NCBI RefSeq assembly: GCF_019598945.1
Contig: NZ_CP080598.1
Span: 4,030,001-4,094,000 of the forward strand
DNA length: 64,000 nucleotides
Direction of reading: 5' to 3'
Source: Sphaerospermopsis torques-reginae ITEP-024
Lineage (GTDB): Bacteria > Cyanobacteriota > Cyanobacteriia > Cyanobacteriales > Nostocaceae
Shown here: positions 25,357-32,923 of the stretch, piece by piece
Layout: every line of letters starts with the position of its first letter
Position numbering within the stretch: the stretch's first letter is position 1
Notes under the pieces: model-generated
Seen by the model: only the letters and a program-made list of their open reading frames with translations
The model's database searches: none
Told to the model about the DNA's origin: nothing
Translations under genes and position numbers: made by a program

Positions 25357-25767
25357 CTAATTCAGAAATACTTGAATGTTTACATGAAAACGTTCTGCTA
25401 ATTGTTGAATTTGATTAAATGTTAATGGTTTTTCTTTGTTTAAAATAGCTTGTATCATTTCAGGTGAACCAATTTCAGATAAATCTGATAAACTCAGTTT
25501 GTGTTCTTCCATTAAATAAGCTAATACATCATTTCCATGACAATTAGGAAGAGGATGATGTTCTGTTTCATAAGCCTCTATTATTGTTCCTAATGTATCT
25601 AATAAATGATAAAGAGGATGTTGTTCATTAGTACCGATTTCATCAATTAAATCATTTAATCTTGTAATTGCTTGTTCATATTCTTCTTCATTACGAATTG
25701 TTAGTAAAGGAGAAATAGCATTCCAATGAATATTAATATCCGGGGGAAGGGTGGTTAGTTTTTCCAT
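25357..25767 (-). CDS. higA: HigA-type antitoxin (HTH)
   Basis: A 136-residue antitoxin. The C-terminal half (about 75-136) is an XRE/Cro-type helix-turn-helix (DVLAYLMEEHKLSLSDLSEI, then NKEKPLTFNQIQQLAERF). The N-terminal part has the YEQAITRLNDLIDEIGTNEQ segment typical of HigA proteins that cover the HigB toxin. It is encoded after the toxin gene and overlaps it by 13 bases, the reversed order characteristic of higBA. It should repress its own promoter together with the toxin. Confidence 0.9.
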   Translation of the reverse strand: MEKLTTLPPDINIHWNAISPLLTIRNEEEYEQAITRLNDLIDEIGTNEQHPLYHLLDTLGTIIEAYETEHHPLPNCHGNDVLAYLMEEHKLSLSDLSEIGSPEMIQAILNKEKPLTFNQIQQLAERFHVNIQVFLN

Positions 25768-26042
25768 AGATTTTTGTCGTATTCTGAATGAGTTAAAATA
25801 TAACGAATGTAAACTTTTTGGCGATTAAAGTGAATAGCAGTAATCAAGCGATATTTATTACCACCAATATTAAACACTATTAAATCACCTACAACATCAG
25901 CACTAGGAAAAACAGAACGTAATTCATCAAAATTTTCAAAAGTGCTGGAATTGATAAGTTTTAACCAACGACTTAGCGCAGTTTCACTATCAGGATATTT
26001 TTCCCAAAATTGACGCAGGATTTTACGAGAAATAATGTGCAT
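25755..26042 (-). CDS. higB: HigB-type mRNA interferase toxin
   Basis: A 95-residue RelE-superfamily toxin of the HigB class (MHIISRKILRQFWEKYPDSE). These cut mRNA on the ribosome. The conserved strand pairs GDLIVFNIGGNKYRLITAIH and KVYIRYILTHSEYDK are present, with the closing HSEYD-K-W pattern. The frame is open to 26090, but the start at 26042 fits the family. No strong ribosome binding site is seen. It overlaps higA by 13 bases. Confidence 0.9.
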   Translation of the reverse strand: MHIISRKILRQFWEKYPDSETALSRWLKLINSSTFENFDELRSVFPSADVVGDLIVFNIGGNKYRLITAIHFNRQKVYIRYILTHSEYDKNLWKN

Positions 26043-26113
26043 GACTGGATTTATATAGATATTATAGCAAATTTTCACATAAAACTGCAAAAGATTGTAA
26101 ACTATCTAACAAA

Positions 26114-26176
26114 ATCCCCAACTTCTTTTTTGATTCTGAAAACTACATGAATCAATTAATCTCAGAAGTCGGGGAT
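26114..26176. repeat. Second copy of the CCCCGACTTCT inverted-repeat element
   Basis: ATCCCCAACTTCT at 26114-26126 and AGAAGTCGGGGAT at 26164-26176 pair with a single G-T/A-C exception. The loop shares AATCAATT with the copy at 6774-6847. It lies downstream of the dynamin remnant and upstream of higB. Confidence 0.75.
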
Positions 26177-26191
26177 ATAAAAGTTTAGTGA

Positions 26192-26707
26192 TTAAGGTTT
26201 CCAAGTGTTGAGAGATTGACGAATTGATATTAATTCCTGTAGATATTCCTTCAATTTCTCTTGTTGCAGATGCAAGCTATTAATGACTTTATCTGATTCT
26301 GCTTCTTTTGTCTCTCTTTCTTTTAGCAGACTATCAAAATCATCTTGAAATTTCTTGATGTAATCATTAATTTGTTGTTCCGCTTTTTTGAAATCATCTG
26401 CAATCTGTTTTTCAATTACTCGTTGTAGTAATTCTCGATTATTTAAAACTTGTTCATCAATTTTTTGGTGAATTAATTGTGTTGTTTGACGTAAATCTAC
26501 TTCATAAAAATCCTGTCTATCTTGATATTCAACATCTACATAATAGACTTTATCAGAATTACAGCAACGGCTTTCTGTTTTTGGCTCTTTTTTTGTTCTA
26601 GTAAATACTTCTTGCTGTTGTTTAATTCTTGCGTCAATACCTAGAAATTCAAATTTAGGAAATTGAATTTTATTAATATTTAATTTGACTTGTAATTCTT
26701 TCCCCAA
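26192..26707 (-). pseudogene. C-terminal remnant of dynamin-like GTPase gene
   Basis: An open frame of 171 codons whose first possible start is a TTG at 26705-26707. The frame is open further upstream, to about 26760, giving NYLINDIQEISNELSDYLGK directly before it. That overlaps the end of the GTPase reading frame, which stops at 26745. This is the pattern of a frameshift in one gene. The encoded part is mostly charged coiled-coil-type helix (KAEQQINDYIKKFQDDFDSL, then LHLQQEKLKEYLQELI), as at the stalk end of bacterial dynamins. It is unlikely to be made as a separate protein. Confidence 0.7.
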
Positions 26708-26744
26708 ATAATCAGATAGTTCATTTGATATCTCTTGGATATCA

Positions 26745-27566
26745 TTAATTAGATAATTCCCGTTTTAAATCTTGAATTACATCTGGAATTTCTTTATCTT
26801 TTTCAGTTCTCTGATCAACTTTATTGAGAATAAAATAAATCTTACCTTTTTCCTGTTGTAAAATTTCTCGGCGATTTTCTAATACTTCTTTAAATAAGTC
26901 AGAAACAGCACTATCTTTGTAAGATTCGTAATTTAAAATAAATAAAATAGCGTTACAAGTTCTTAATGCTTCTAATGCTGTTTGTTTTAATGCGACTGTG
27001 TTAAAATTGGCTGATTCCCATTCATTGGGTCCAGGTGTATCCACTAAGGTAAAACCATCAAGGGAAGAAAGTCCGCTAATTGCTTCTATATGATGTTCTA
27101 TTTCAAACCGGATGGTATTATCAGGATTTCCAGTTTCTCTAATTTTACGAGTTCTCAATAAAAATTTGTGTTGAATTTCTCCTTCATCCCCTTCAGCTAT
27201 CACAATGGGTTTTCTGACTCCTGCTTGGTATTCTAACAGTCTGGGAACTTGATTAGCGGGAATGTGACGGACATCAGTACGACAAATAGTACAAGCTGCG
27301 GTTTCACTAGCTAAAACATCTGCACCAATAATAGCGTTAAGAAAGGTACTTTTACCAGCTTTCATAGCTGCAATAACTGCTACTTGATATTTTTGTTGCT
27401 GTAGGGCGGTTAATGCTTTTTTGATGTTATTTTCTACACTTTCTAAACTTTTGGTATCATCACCTTCTTTAAGACGACTTTGGCGAATTTCATCAATATA
27501 TTCTACAAGTCTTGTACCGAGTTTGTAAATACTGCTGTGTGCTGATTGGAATTGTTGTGAAGACAT
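26745..27566 (-). CDS. Dynamin-like GTPase, N-terminal G domain only (truncated)
   Basis: A 273-residue frame carrying a dynamin/Clp-type GTPase domain: P-loop AAMKAGKSTFLN (66-77, first Gly replaced by Ala), switch threonines near CTICRTD, G3 VDTPGPNE (175-182) and G4 FILNKVD (245-251). It stops at LKRELSN, right after the G domain. Bacterial dynamins usually continue for several hundred residues. The downstream frame at 26192-26707 looks like their C-terminal coiled coil, so a middle part seems deleted and the reading frame broken. I regard the locus as decayed, though a free G domain might still be made. Confidence 0.8.
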   Translation of the reverse strand: MSSQQFQSAHSSIYKLGTRLVEYIDEIRQSRLKEGDDTKSLESVENNIKKALTALQQQKYQVAVIAAMKAGKSTFLNAIIGADVLASETAACTICRTDVRHIPANQVPRLLEYQAGVRKPIVIAEGDEGEIQHKFLLRTRKIRETGNPDNTIRFEIEHHIEAISGLSSLDGFTLVDTPGPNEWESANFNTVALKQTALEALRTCNAILFILNYESYKDSAVSDLFKEVLENRREILQQEKGKIYFILNKVDQRTEKDKEIPDVIQDLKRELSN

Positions 27567-27926
27567 ATTAACCCTTTAACTATACAAAGTAGAAACAAGC
27601 AAGATTGAGAACACGGTCATAAGTAAAACGCTTACAACACTAAATATTATAACTATGTTTAAGTGTGATTGCAAATACTTGTTTGATGAATTTTTTGATA
27701 ACTTTGTTAAAATAAATACATGAAAATTCAATTTTTTTAATAATCCAATAATCCAGGGAATAAATTCCCTGTCTAAAAGCTAAAGTCGGTTAAAACCGAC
27801 TAGAATCTAGTGTAATTTACGATTTAACAATCACATCCTGTAAATCCTTAAATCCTGGACATCCTGATTCAGACAAAAAATTATATCCTGAAAATCCTTA
27901 AATCCTGAAAATCCTGATTCAGACAA
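27567..27926. other. 360-bp gap with hairpin and two dispersed repeat units
   Basis: Upstream of the GTPase remnant the sequence is AT-rich. At 27784-27801 a perfect hairpin AGTCGGTT-aa-AACCGACT occurs. At 27834-27926 two reverse-complement units of the dispersed family (ATCCTGATTCAGACAA ends) run right up to the tatA stop codon. No gene is seen. Confidence 0.75.
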
Positions 27927-28094
27927 TTATGATTGTTCTGAATTATCATCTTCATCAGTCTTTTTAATTCCCTCTTGGAAATTTCTCAAACTCTTTCCCA
28001 AAGCTCCCCCCAACTCAGGAATTTTCTTTGGTCCAAAAATCAAAATTGCTACAATAGCAATTATCACTATTTCTGGCCATCCTAATCCAAACAT
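27927..28094 (-). CDS. tatA: Sec-independent protein translocase TatA/E
   Basis: A 55-residue TatA-type pore protein of the twin-arginine pathway, in thylakoid or plasma membrane. Start is the ATG at 28092-28094 (MFGLGWPEIVIIAIVAILIF), with GAGGAAAATGAT as ribosome binding site; the seven extra residues of the longer frame are not typical. It has the single membrane helix, the FGPKKIPELGGALGKSL hinge and amphipathic helix, and an acidic tail. The stop codon abuts a dispersed repeat. The window contains a protein with an internal twin-arginine-like motif at 10369-12240. Confidence 0.95.
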   Translation of the reverse strand: MFGLGWPEIVIIAIVAILIFGPKKIPELGGALGKSLRNFQEGIKKTDEDDNSEQS

Positions 28095-28134
28095 ATCATT
28101 TTCCTCTTGAGTCACTTTAGGTTAACTATACAAT

Positions 28135-29529
28135 TTATTCTGTCCTAATTGCCATATTTAACCAGTTACTTAATTCATGAGCTAACCATTCCAATTCTGC
28201 TTCTGATTTAATTAAACCAGCATTAACAGCCAATGAAAATTTTTGTACACCTGCCCAAATTTCTAATGTTGCTGGTACTTGAGTTTTTTCACCATCTGAG
28301 TTTTTAGTCAAGTGTTTAGGAATATAAACCAATTTAGTGATGCTGTCTCTAGGTGCTGAACGAGTAGGACGGATTTTCACTCTCCATAACTTATAAATTA
28401 CAGAAATTTTCTGACTATCTAGAGACAGGCTCATATTACCAAATAATCCATATAATATGCTATAAATCATAGACAAACCCGCACCCCAAAAAGGCAGTGA
28501 GAACAAGGCAAAAGGTAAGTTTATAGGAAAAGGTGCAGAAAGAGCGCCAATAGTCCAAAATAAAATAAAGGAATTCCAAGAAATAGCAAATAAACTCAGG
28601 AACAGCATCGACGCTTGAAAACCAGCGGGGGGAATAATAATTTCTAAAAATTCATCATTTTTAATCAATTGAATTTTACTACCTGCTGGTTTACCAACAG
28701 TTAAAGCTGTAATATTAACAGTATTTTCTCGCTGTTCTAAAGCTGTCAGTGCTTCTTTTGCAGATGTAAACCGCTTTGCTAAATCTGGTTCTATCATTTT
28801 TTTTAACCAGTTAGTTAAGCTGGGACTCAGATTTGCAACTTGCTCAAATTGTATGCGAAAATTCTTTTGTGGTAAATCTGCCGGTTGAGTACCTGTGATT
28901 AAATAAATTAAAGTTGCACCTAAACTATAAAGATCAGAAGCGGGAACAGTTCTGCCTCCAAATTGTTCTTGTGGCATATAACCATAGGTCCCTACAATAG
29001 TTCTAGTGCCTGTTTCTGCTGCTAAAACGGTTTGCACAGAACCAAAATCTACTAAATAAACTTTTCCCACACTATTACCGGATCTTTCTCCTAATAAAAT
29101 ATTGCTAGGCTTAATATCACGGTGGATAACTGGTGGGTGCAACTCATGGAGATAAATTAAAATCTCTAAAACTGCTTTCCCGATTTCTTTAATTTCATTT
29201 TCTGGAAACTTTCTTCCAGTTTGTAAATATTGTTCTAGGGTTTGGGCTGGGATGTAAGTTTGTACTAGAGCAAATCCTTGATAATTGGATTCTTTTACCT
29301 CAAAATAGTCAAGATAGTGAGGTATGGATGGATGAGATAATGATTTTAAGGTTTGGGCTTCTCTCTCAAACAGTTTGAGATCATCCCACTCAAAGTCACT
29401 ACCAAAAGCCAGTAATTTGACTATTACTAGGTTATCAGTAACTCTGTCACCAGCTAAAAAAGTTCTGCGGCCTGACTTTTTGCCTAACTGTTGTTGAACT
29501 TCATAGCGATTGGCTAAGATATCGCCCAT
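28135..29529 (-). CDS. Ser/Thr protein kinase with degenerate glycine loop and two membrane helices
   Basis: A 464-residue kinase. The N-lobe starts YEVQQQLGKKSGRRTFLAGD: the usual GxGxxG is replaced by GKKSGRR. Lys38 (VIVKLLAF), HRDIKPSN and VDFGSV are intact, as is GTYGYMPQEQFGG in the activation loop. After the kinase (about residue 275) come two hydrophobic stretches (SMLFLSLFAISWNSFILFW and FWGAGLSMIYSILYGLFG), then a C-terminal domain with TLEIWAGVQKFSLAVNAGLI. The paralogue at 46781-48217 has an almost identical kinase part and the same layout. Substrate unknown. Confidence 0.92.
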   Translation of the reverse strand: MGDILANRYEVQQQLGKKSGRRTFLAGDRVTDNLVIVKLLAFGSDFEWDDLKLFEREAQTLKSLSHPSIPHYLDYFEVKESNYQGFALVQTYIPAQTLEQYLQTGRKFPENEIKEIGKAVLEILIYLHELHPPVIHRDIKPSNILLGERSGNSVGKVYLVDFGSVQTVLAAETGTRTIVGTYGYMPQEQFGGRTVPASDLYSLGATLIYLITGTQPADLPQKNFRIQFEQVANLSPSLTNWLKKMIEPDLAKRFTSAKEALTALEQRENTVNITALTVGKPAGSKIQLIKNDEFLEIIIPPAGFQASMLFLSLFAISWNSFILFWTIGALSAPFPINLPFALFSLPFWGAGLSMIYSILYGLFGNMSLSLDSQKISVIYKLWRVKIRPTRSAPRDSITKLVYIPKHLTKNSDGEKTQVPATLEIWAGVQKFSLAVNAGLIKSEAELEWLAHELSNWLNMAIRTE

Positions 29530-29617
29530 AACTTTATGGTTTACACCCCAGTTGTTGTAACAAATCTATCATGGCTTAGGAAACTGGTAAACGCCAAGTA
29601 TGTTAGTTAAAAACCGA

Positions 29618-29656
29618 AAAACCAAAAAGCAACCCACTCCGCAGTTGGAATGGGTT
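29618..29656 (-). terminator. Terminator of the RNA-binding protein gene
   Basis: Read on the minus strand, AACCCATTCC pairs with GGAGTGGGTT (29631-29656, one G-T pair), followed by GCTTTTTGGTTTTTC. It lies 38 bases after the stop of the RRM gene. Confidence 0.85.
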
Positions 29657-29693
29657 ACTTTTATTTAACACGAATTAAGAATCTAGAGGAAAC

Positions 29694-30005
29694 TTAGTAG
29701 CGATTGCGACCGCCACCACCACCGTATCCACCGCGTCCACCACCACCGTAACCGCCACGGTCTTCTTTGGGTTTAGCCTTGTTAACTTTTAAATCACGAC
29801 CCATCCATTCAGCACCATCAAGAGCTTCAATAGCTGCTGTTTCTTCAGCGTCTGAACTCATTTCTACGAAAGCAAAACCACGTACACGGCCTGTCTCCCT
29901 GTCAGTAGGAATTTGAACTCGTTTTACAGAACCATATTCTGCAAAAACTTGTGTCAAAGCATCCTGTGTAACTTCATAAGAAAGATTGCCTACATAAACT
30001 GACAT
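29694..30005 (-). CDS. RRM RNA-binding protein with glycine-rich tail (Rbp type)
   Basis: A 103-residue single-RRM protein of the cyanobacterial Rbp class, similar to cold-induced RNA-binding proteins. RNP2 is VYVGNL (3-8) and RNP1 is RGFAFVEM (42-49), both with the aromatic residues that stack on RNA. The tail after residue 83 is Gly/Arg/Tyr repeats (GGYGGGGRGGYGGGGG). The ATG has a GGAGAC ribosome binding site. It has its own terminator, so is a single-gene unit. Its long upstream region could carry cold-shock control, but no defined element is visible to me. Confidence 0.96.
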   Translation of the reverse strand: MSVYVGNLSYEVTQDALTQVFAEYGSVKRVQIPTDRETGRVRGFAFVEMSSDAEETAAIEALDGAEWMGRDLKVNKAKPKEDRGGYGGGGRGGYGGGGGRNRY

Positions 30006-30487
30006 ATTATGTCTCCAAAATCACGAGTTTGTAGAGATTTAGATTTCGGAGAGCAGTCTGTAAATACCACAAGTAAAAAGCCTGTCAATACTAACAACAA
30101 AACACTAATCGCCGAATTAACTCTCTCCCTTATCATTACACATAAATCAAGTTTTTGGGACAAGAATTTACAAAATTTTTATAAATTTTATCAAAACCTT
30201 TGTCAGCCGTTTAAGTTTGGGTAGAGGCTGGTTCTTCAAGCTGATAACTGATGGTTATAAGAAAATCCTGACTACAATACTTGATATCACCGGGAGCATC
30301 CCAATGAAAGAAAAAATCAACGTGGCCACTGCGAAAACTCTCTTACACTCTCTTACCTTTGTGTCCTTTGCGTCCTTTGCGGTTCAATCATATCATACCC
30401 TGGGATAATTGTCTGTTGTTAGATAAAAATAAACTTACACATTTGGGATGCTCCCGACATCACCAAGCCGACAACAAATCAATTAGT
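30006..30487. other. 482-bp gap between rbp and the lyase gene
   Basis: It contains the upstream region of the RRM gene (30006-30260, AT-rich, no clear promoter). A TTTGTGTCCTTTGCGTCCTT dispersed fragment at about 30357-30385 (also at 41526) and the inverted-repeat element at 30292-30455 follow. Small open frames here are repeat-made and not counted. Confidence 0.65.
30292..30455. mobile_element. Inverted-repeat element with GGGAGCATCCCAA ends (164 bp)
   Basis: GGGAGCATCCCAA at 30292-30304 is answered by TTGGGATGCTCCC at 30443-30455, a 13-bp perfect inverted pair, with weaker continuation (CAATG and CATTTG). Similar flanks (GATATCACC left, GACATCACC right) are present but not as an exact target duplication. 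It encloses the TTTGTGTCC fragment. No coding capacity. MITE-like; only this copy is in the window. Confidence 0.5.
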
Positions 30488-31024
30488 TTAAACTCGCTTT
30501 TCCAAGTATTGCCCAATCATCAACTGCTCACCAGCACGGGAAACTATACTTTGTCTGGTGCGATATTTATCACCAATGAGTTTAATTTCTTCCTCAAATA
30601 CGGAATTATTGTACTCAGTTCGCAAACACAGAGTTTTCCGACTGGGGAAATAATATTGTGCTGTGACTGGTTTAGTAGTTGCAAAACCGCGATCGCGATA
30701 CAAAATATTTCCCCAAGCACCAAACACGGTAACACCACTGGCTTCTTTTTTAGCGTTGTGTAAGTTTGTACTTTCCCAAGTAACTTTTGCACCACAAGTT
30801 AAGCTTGCTAAATCCTGCAAATCATGTAACTGAGCCAGCTTTTGCAATTCATCATCCCCTTGTTGCAAAAAATGAATGGTAATAATACTTACCATCTCCT
30901 TGGTTTCTCCTTGGGGTAGGGTGTAATAGCGTCTTTCAGAGCGCCATTCACCTACAGAAGCTTGGAAAAACTCAGCAATTTGCTGTTCATCAGCAGTTTG
31001 GGCAATTTTCAGCAGTGATGTCAC
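30488..31024 (-). CDS. Phycobiliprotein lyase, CpcS/CpeS family
   Basis: A 178-residue lipocalin-type chromophore lyase that attaches phycocyanobilin to cysteines of phycobiliproteins. The N-terminal EFFQASVGEWRSERRYYTL and the end SRAGEQLMIGQYLEKR are typical of the family, as is GNILYRDRGFATTKPVTAQY. It resembles the cyanobacterial group I know from slr2049-type proteins more than the CpcU/CpeS1 group, but I would not fix the subtype or the target cysteine from sequence alone. No phycobilisome genes are adjacent. Confidence 0.85.
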   Translation of the reverse strand: MTSLLKIAQTADEQQIAEFFQASVGEWRSERRYYTLPQGETKEMVSIITIHFLQQGDDELQKLAQLHDLQDLASLTCGAKVTWESTNLHNAKKEASGVTVFGAWGNILYRDRGFATTKPVTAQYYFPSRKTLCLRTEYNNSVFEEEIKLIGDKYRTRQSIVSRAGEQLMIGQYLEKRV

Positions 31025-31473
31025 TTGTTACTTTCCTCACCTAAAAGTCAATGTGTTGCTTTGGTGGTTGCACCTGCCATATTCCATCTGGGATATAAAA
31101 GCAAGGTTTGTTTAATATTCTTAATATATACACAAAAACCTGAAAAATACCAATTCTTTTAGCACATTTTTCATAAATGGCTGGGTAATGGAAAACTCCC
31201 AGAGATAAATCATGACTAATTTCCTATTACTTATTGGTGGCAAAATCTTTATACTAACTTTATAATTTCTAGAATTGTCAGCAATTCTATACATCTATAT
31301 CCACAGGATATGGTGAGAATTATGTCAGTTTTACTTAGCAAAAAAAGTTATTTGGAATACATAAATAAATAGCTGAATTTTGATTGCTATTTTTTATTAT
31401 TCATACCTATTCCAAAGTATTGGCTAATAAATGGCTGTAAGAGTGCAAATACTGCCCAATTGGAGAAAAATTC
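31025..31473. other. 449-bp divergent upstream region
   Basis: AT-rich sequence between the lyase gene and the efflux operon, with no repeats of the families seen elsewhere and no gene that I would accept. It should hold promoters for both. A TATACTAAC-type box near 31249 is one possible -10 sequence. Confidence 0.45.
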
Positions 31474-32862
31474 ATGGTTTTGGACGCAAATAAGTCACAA
31501 AAACAGGTGAAAACATCAACTCCTATAGTTGTCAGCCCAGTGATGAAAAAGCTGATGAATAAGCATAATTTATTCATATTCTGTATGCTGTTACTGGGAT
31601 TACTAACAGCCAGTTGTGGTTCATTACCAAAAGAATCAGCCGAAGCCCAATCAAAGCGGCCTGGTGGTGGAGAAAGAAGAAATAGAGAAACATCTGTAGA
31701 TGTAGCGATCGCCCGCACACAAGAATTACGCCCCCCAGCGGATTATATTGGGAACACCACTCCATATAGGACAGTATCCGTGCGATCGCAAGTAGAAGGA
31801 AGACTAATATCCTTAAATATGGATGTTGGTGATACAGTCAAACAAGGGCAAATCATCGGCCAGTTAGATGATGTTCTATTGCTCACAGCATTACAGCAAG
31901 CAGAAGCAGAACTAGCAACCAGCCAATCAGAAGTAGCTAGGGAAATGACCCAAGTAAGTAACGCTCAAGCGGAAGTAGAAAAAGCAAAGTTAGAACTCAT
32001 CCAAGCCCAATCAGACTCCCAAAGACAGCAACAATTATTCAAAGAAGGAGCAATTTCCGAACAAGCAGCCCAACAAGCTCGCACCAAAGCCCAAACAACC
32101 CAAAAAGCCCTACAAGCGACTATTGAAAGAGTCCGTACAGAAAAACAAGCCGTAGCAGCCGCCCAAGGTAGAGTATTTGCCCAACAAGCAGTAGTCAAAG
32201 CCGCCAAAGAACGCCGTTCCTACTCTCGTTTAATCTCCCCCATCACCGGCGTAGTTACAGAAAAAGTCACAGAACCCGGTAATCTCCTACAACCAGGAAG
32301 CGAAGTCTTAAAAATTGCTGACTTGAGTCGAATTAAAGTAGTAGTTCAAGTTTCTGAATTAGAACTAGCAAAAATTCAAGTAGGACAATCTGTACAAGTG
32401 CGTTTAGATGCCTTCCCCGATCAAAACATCATTGGTAGAGTAGCGCGTATTTCTCCATCTGCTGATCCTACAGCCCGTTTAGTACCCATAGAAGTAGTCA
32501 TTCCCAACAGTGGCGGGAAAATAGGTAGCGGACTACTAACAAGAGTGAATTTTACAACCCAGACACCACAGCGAGTAGTAGTATCACAAACAGCAATTAA
32601 TAGCAAAGACAAAGAAACATCAGCAGAAAATAACAACGGCACAATTTTTGTTGTACAAGAAACTGACGGTAAAACCAAGGTAAAAGAAAAATCGGTAACA
32701 TTGGGTAAAAAAGTTGATGGTAACGTCGAAATTCTTTCAGGGTTACAACCAGGAGAAAGTTATGTTGTTCGCAGTAGTAAGCCATTAAAAGATGGTGAAG
32801 TTGTCAAATTATCAATTTTGTCAGAAAAAGATTTAAACAAACCTCAAAGAAATAACTTGTAA
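31474..32862 (+). CDS. RND efflux periplasmic adaptor (membrane fusion protein)
   Basis: A 462-residue HlyD/AcrA-type adaptor that links an inner-membrane RND pump to an outer-membrane channel. The ATG at 31474 has a GGAGAAAAATTC site. An internal ATG at 31543 starts directly at a lipoprotein signal (HNLFIFCMLLLGLLTASC, Cys48 of the long form) and is the alternative. Domains are the first barrel-sandwich/lipoyl half (RSQVEGRLISLNMDVGDTVK), a long alpha-helical hairpin rich in Gln/Ala (about 130-220), the second lipoyl half (RLISPITGVVTEK) and beta-barrel parts. It is followed directly by the pump gene. Confidence 0.94.
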   Translation: MVLDANKSQKQVKTSTPIVVSPVMKKLMNKHNLFIFCMLLLGLLTASCGSLPKESAEAQSKRPGGGERRNRETSVDVAIARTQELRPPADYIGNTTPYRTVSVRSQVEGRLISLNMDVGDTVKQGQIIGQLDDVLLLTALQQAEAELATSQSEVAREMTQVSNAQAEVEKAKLELIQAQSDSQRQQQLFKEGAISEQAAQQARTKAQTTQKALQATIERVRTEKQAVAAAQGRVFAQQAVVKAAKERRSYSRLISPITGVVTEKVTEPGNLLQPGSEVLKIADLSRIKVVVQVSELELAKIQVGQSVQVRLDAFPDQNIIGRVARISPSADPTARLVPIEVVIPNSGGKIGSGLLTRVNFTTQTPQRVVVSQTAINSKDKETSAENNNGTIFVVQETDGKTKVKEKSVTLGKKVDGNVEILSGLQPGESYVVRSSKPLKDGEVVKLSILSEKDLNKPQRNNL

Positions 32863-32882
32863 GTTTTTGTTAGCAGTTTCAA

Positions 32883-32918
32883 CTCTGTCACCTGTCACCT
32901 GTAAACTGTCACCTGCTA
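32883..32918. repeat. TCACCTG repeats between adaptor and pump genes
   Basis: CTGTCACCTGTCACCTGTAA and CTGTCACCTGC lie in the 61-base gap between the two efflux genes. An upstream TTG start for the pump would translate this repeat and is rejected. Confidence 0.8.
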
Positions 32919-32923
32919 TAAAA

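Noticed and set aside
30009-30763. Three plus-strand frames between and over rbp and the lyase gene
   Set aside because: The first lies in AT-rich upstream sequence, the second in repeats, and the third is antisense to the lyase gene.
31213-31266. 17-residue hydrophobic ORF (MTNFLLLIGGKIFILTL) as a small photosystem subunit
   Set aside because: Too short, no ribosome binding site, and no match to any small membrane subunit I know.
32867-32923. Upstream TTG start for the RND pump
   Set aside because: It would translate a TCACCTG repeat; the ATG at 32924 starts the conserved N-terminus.
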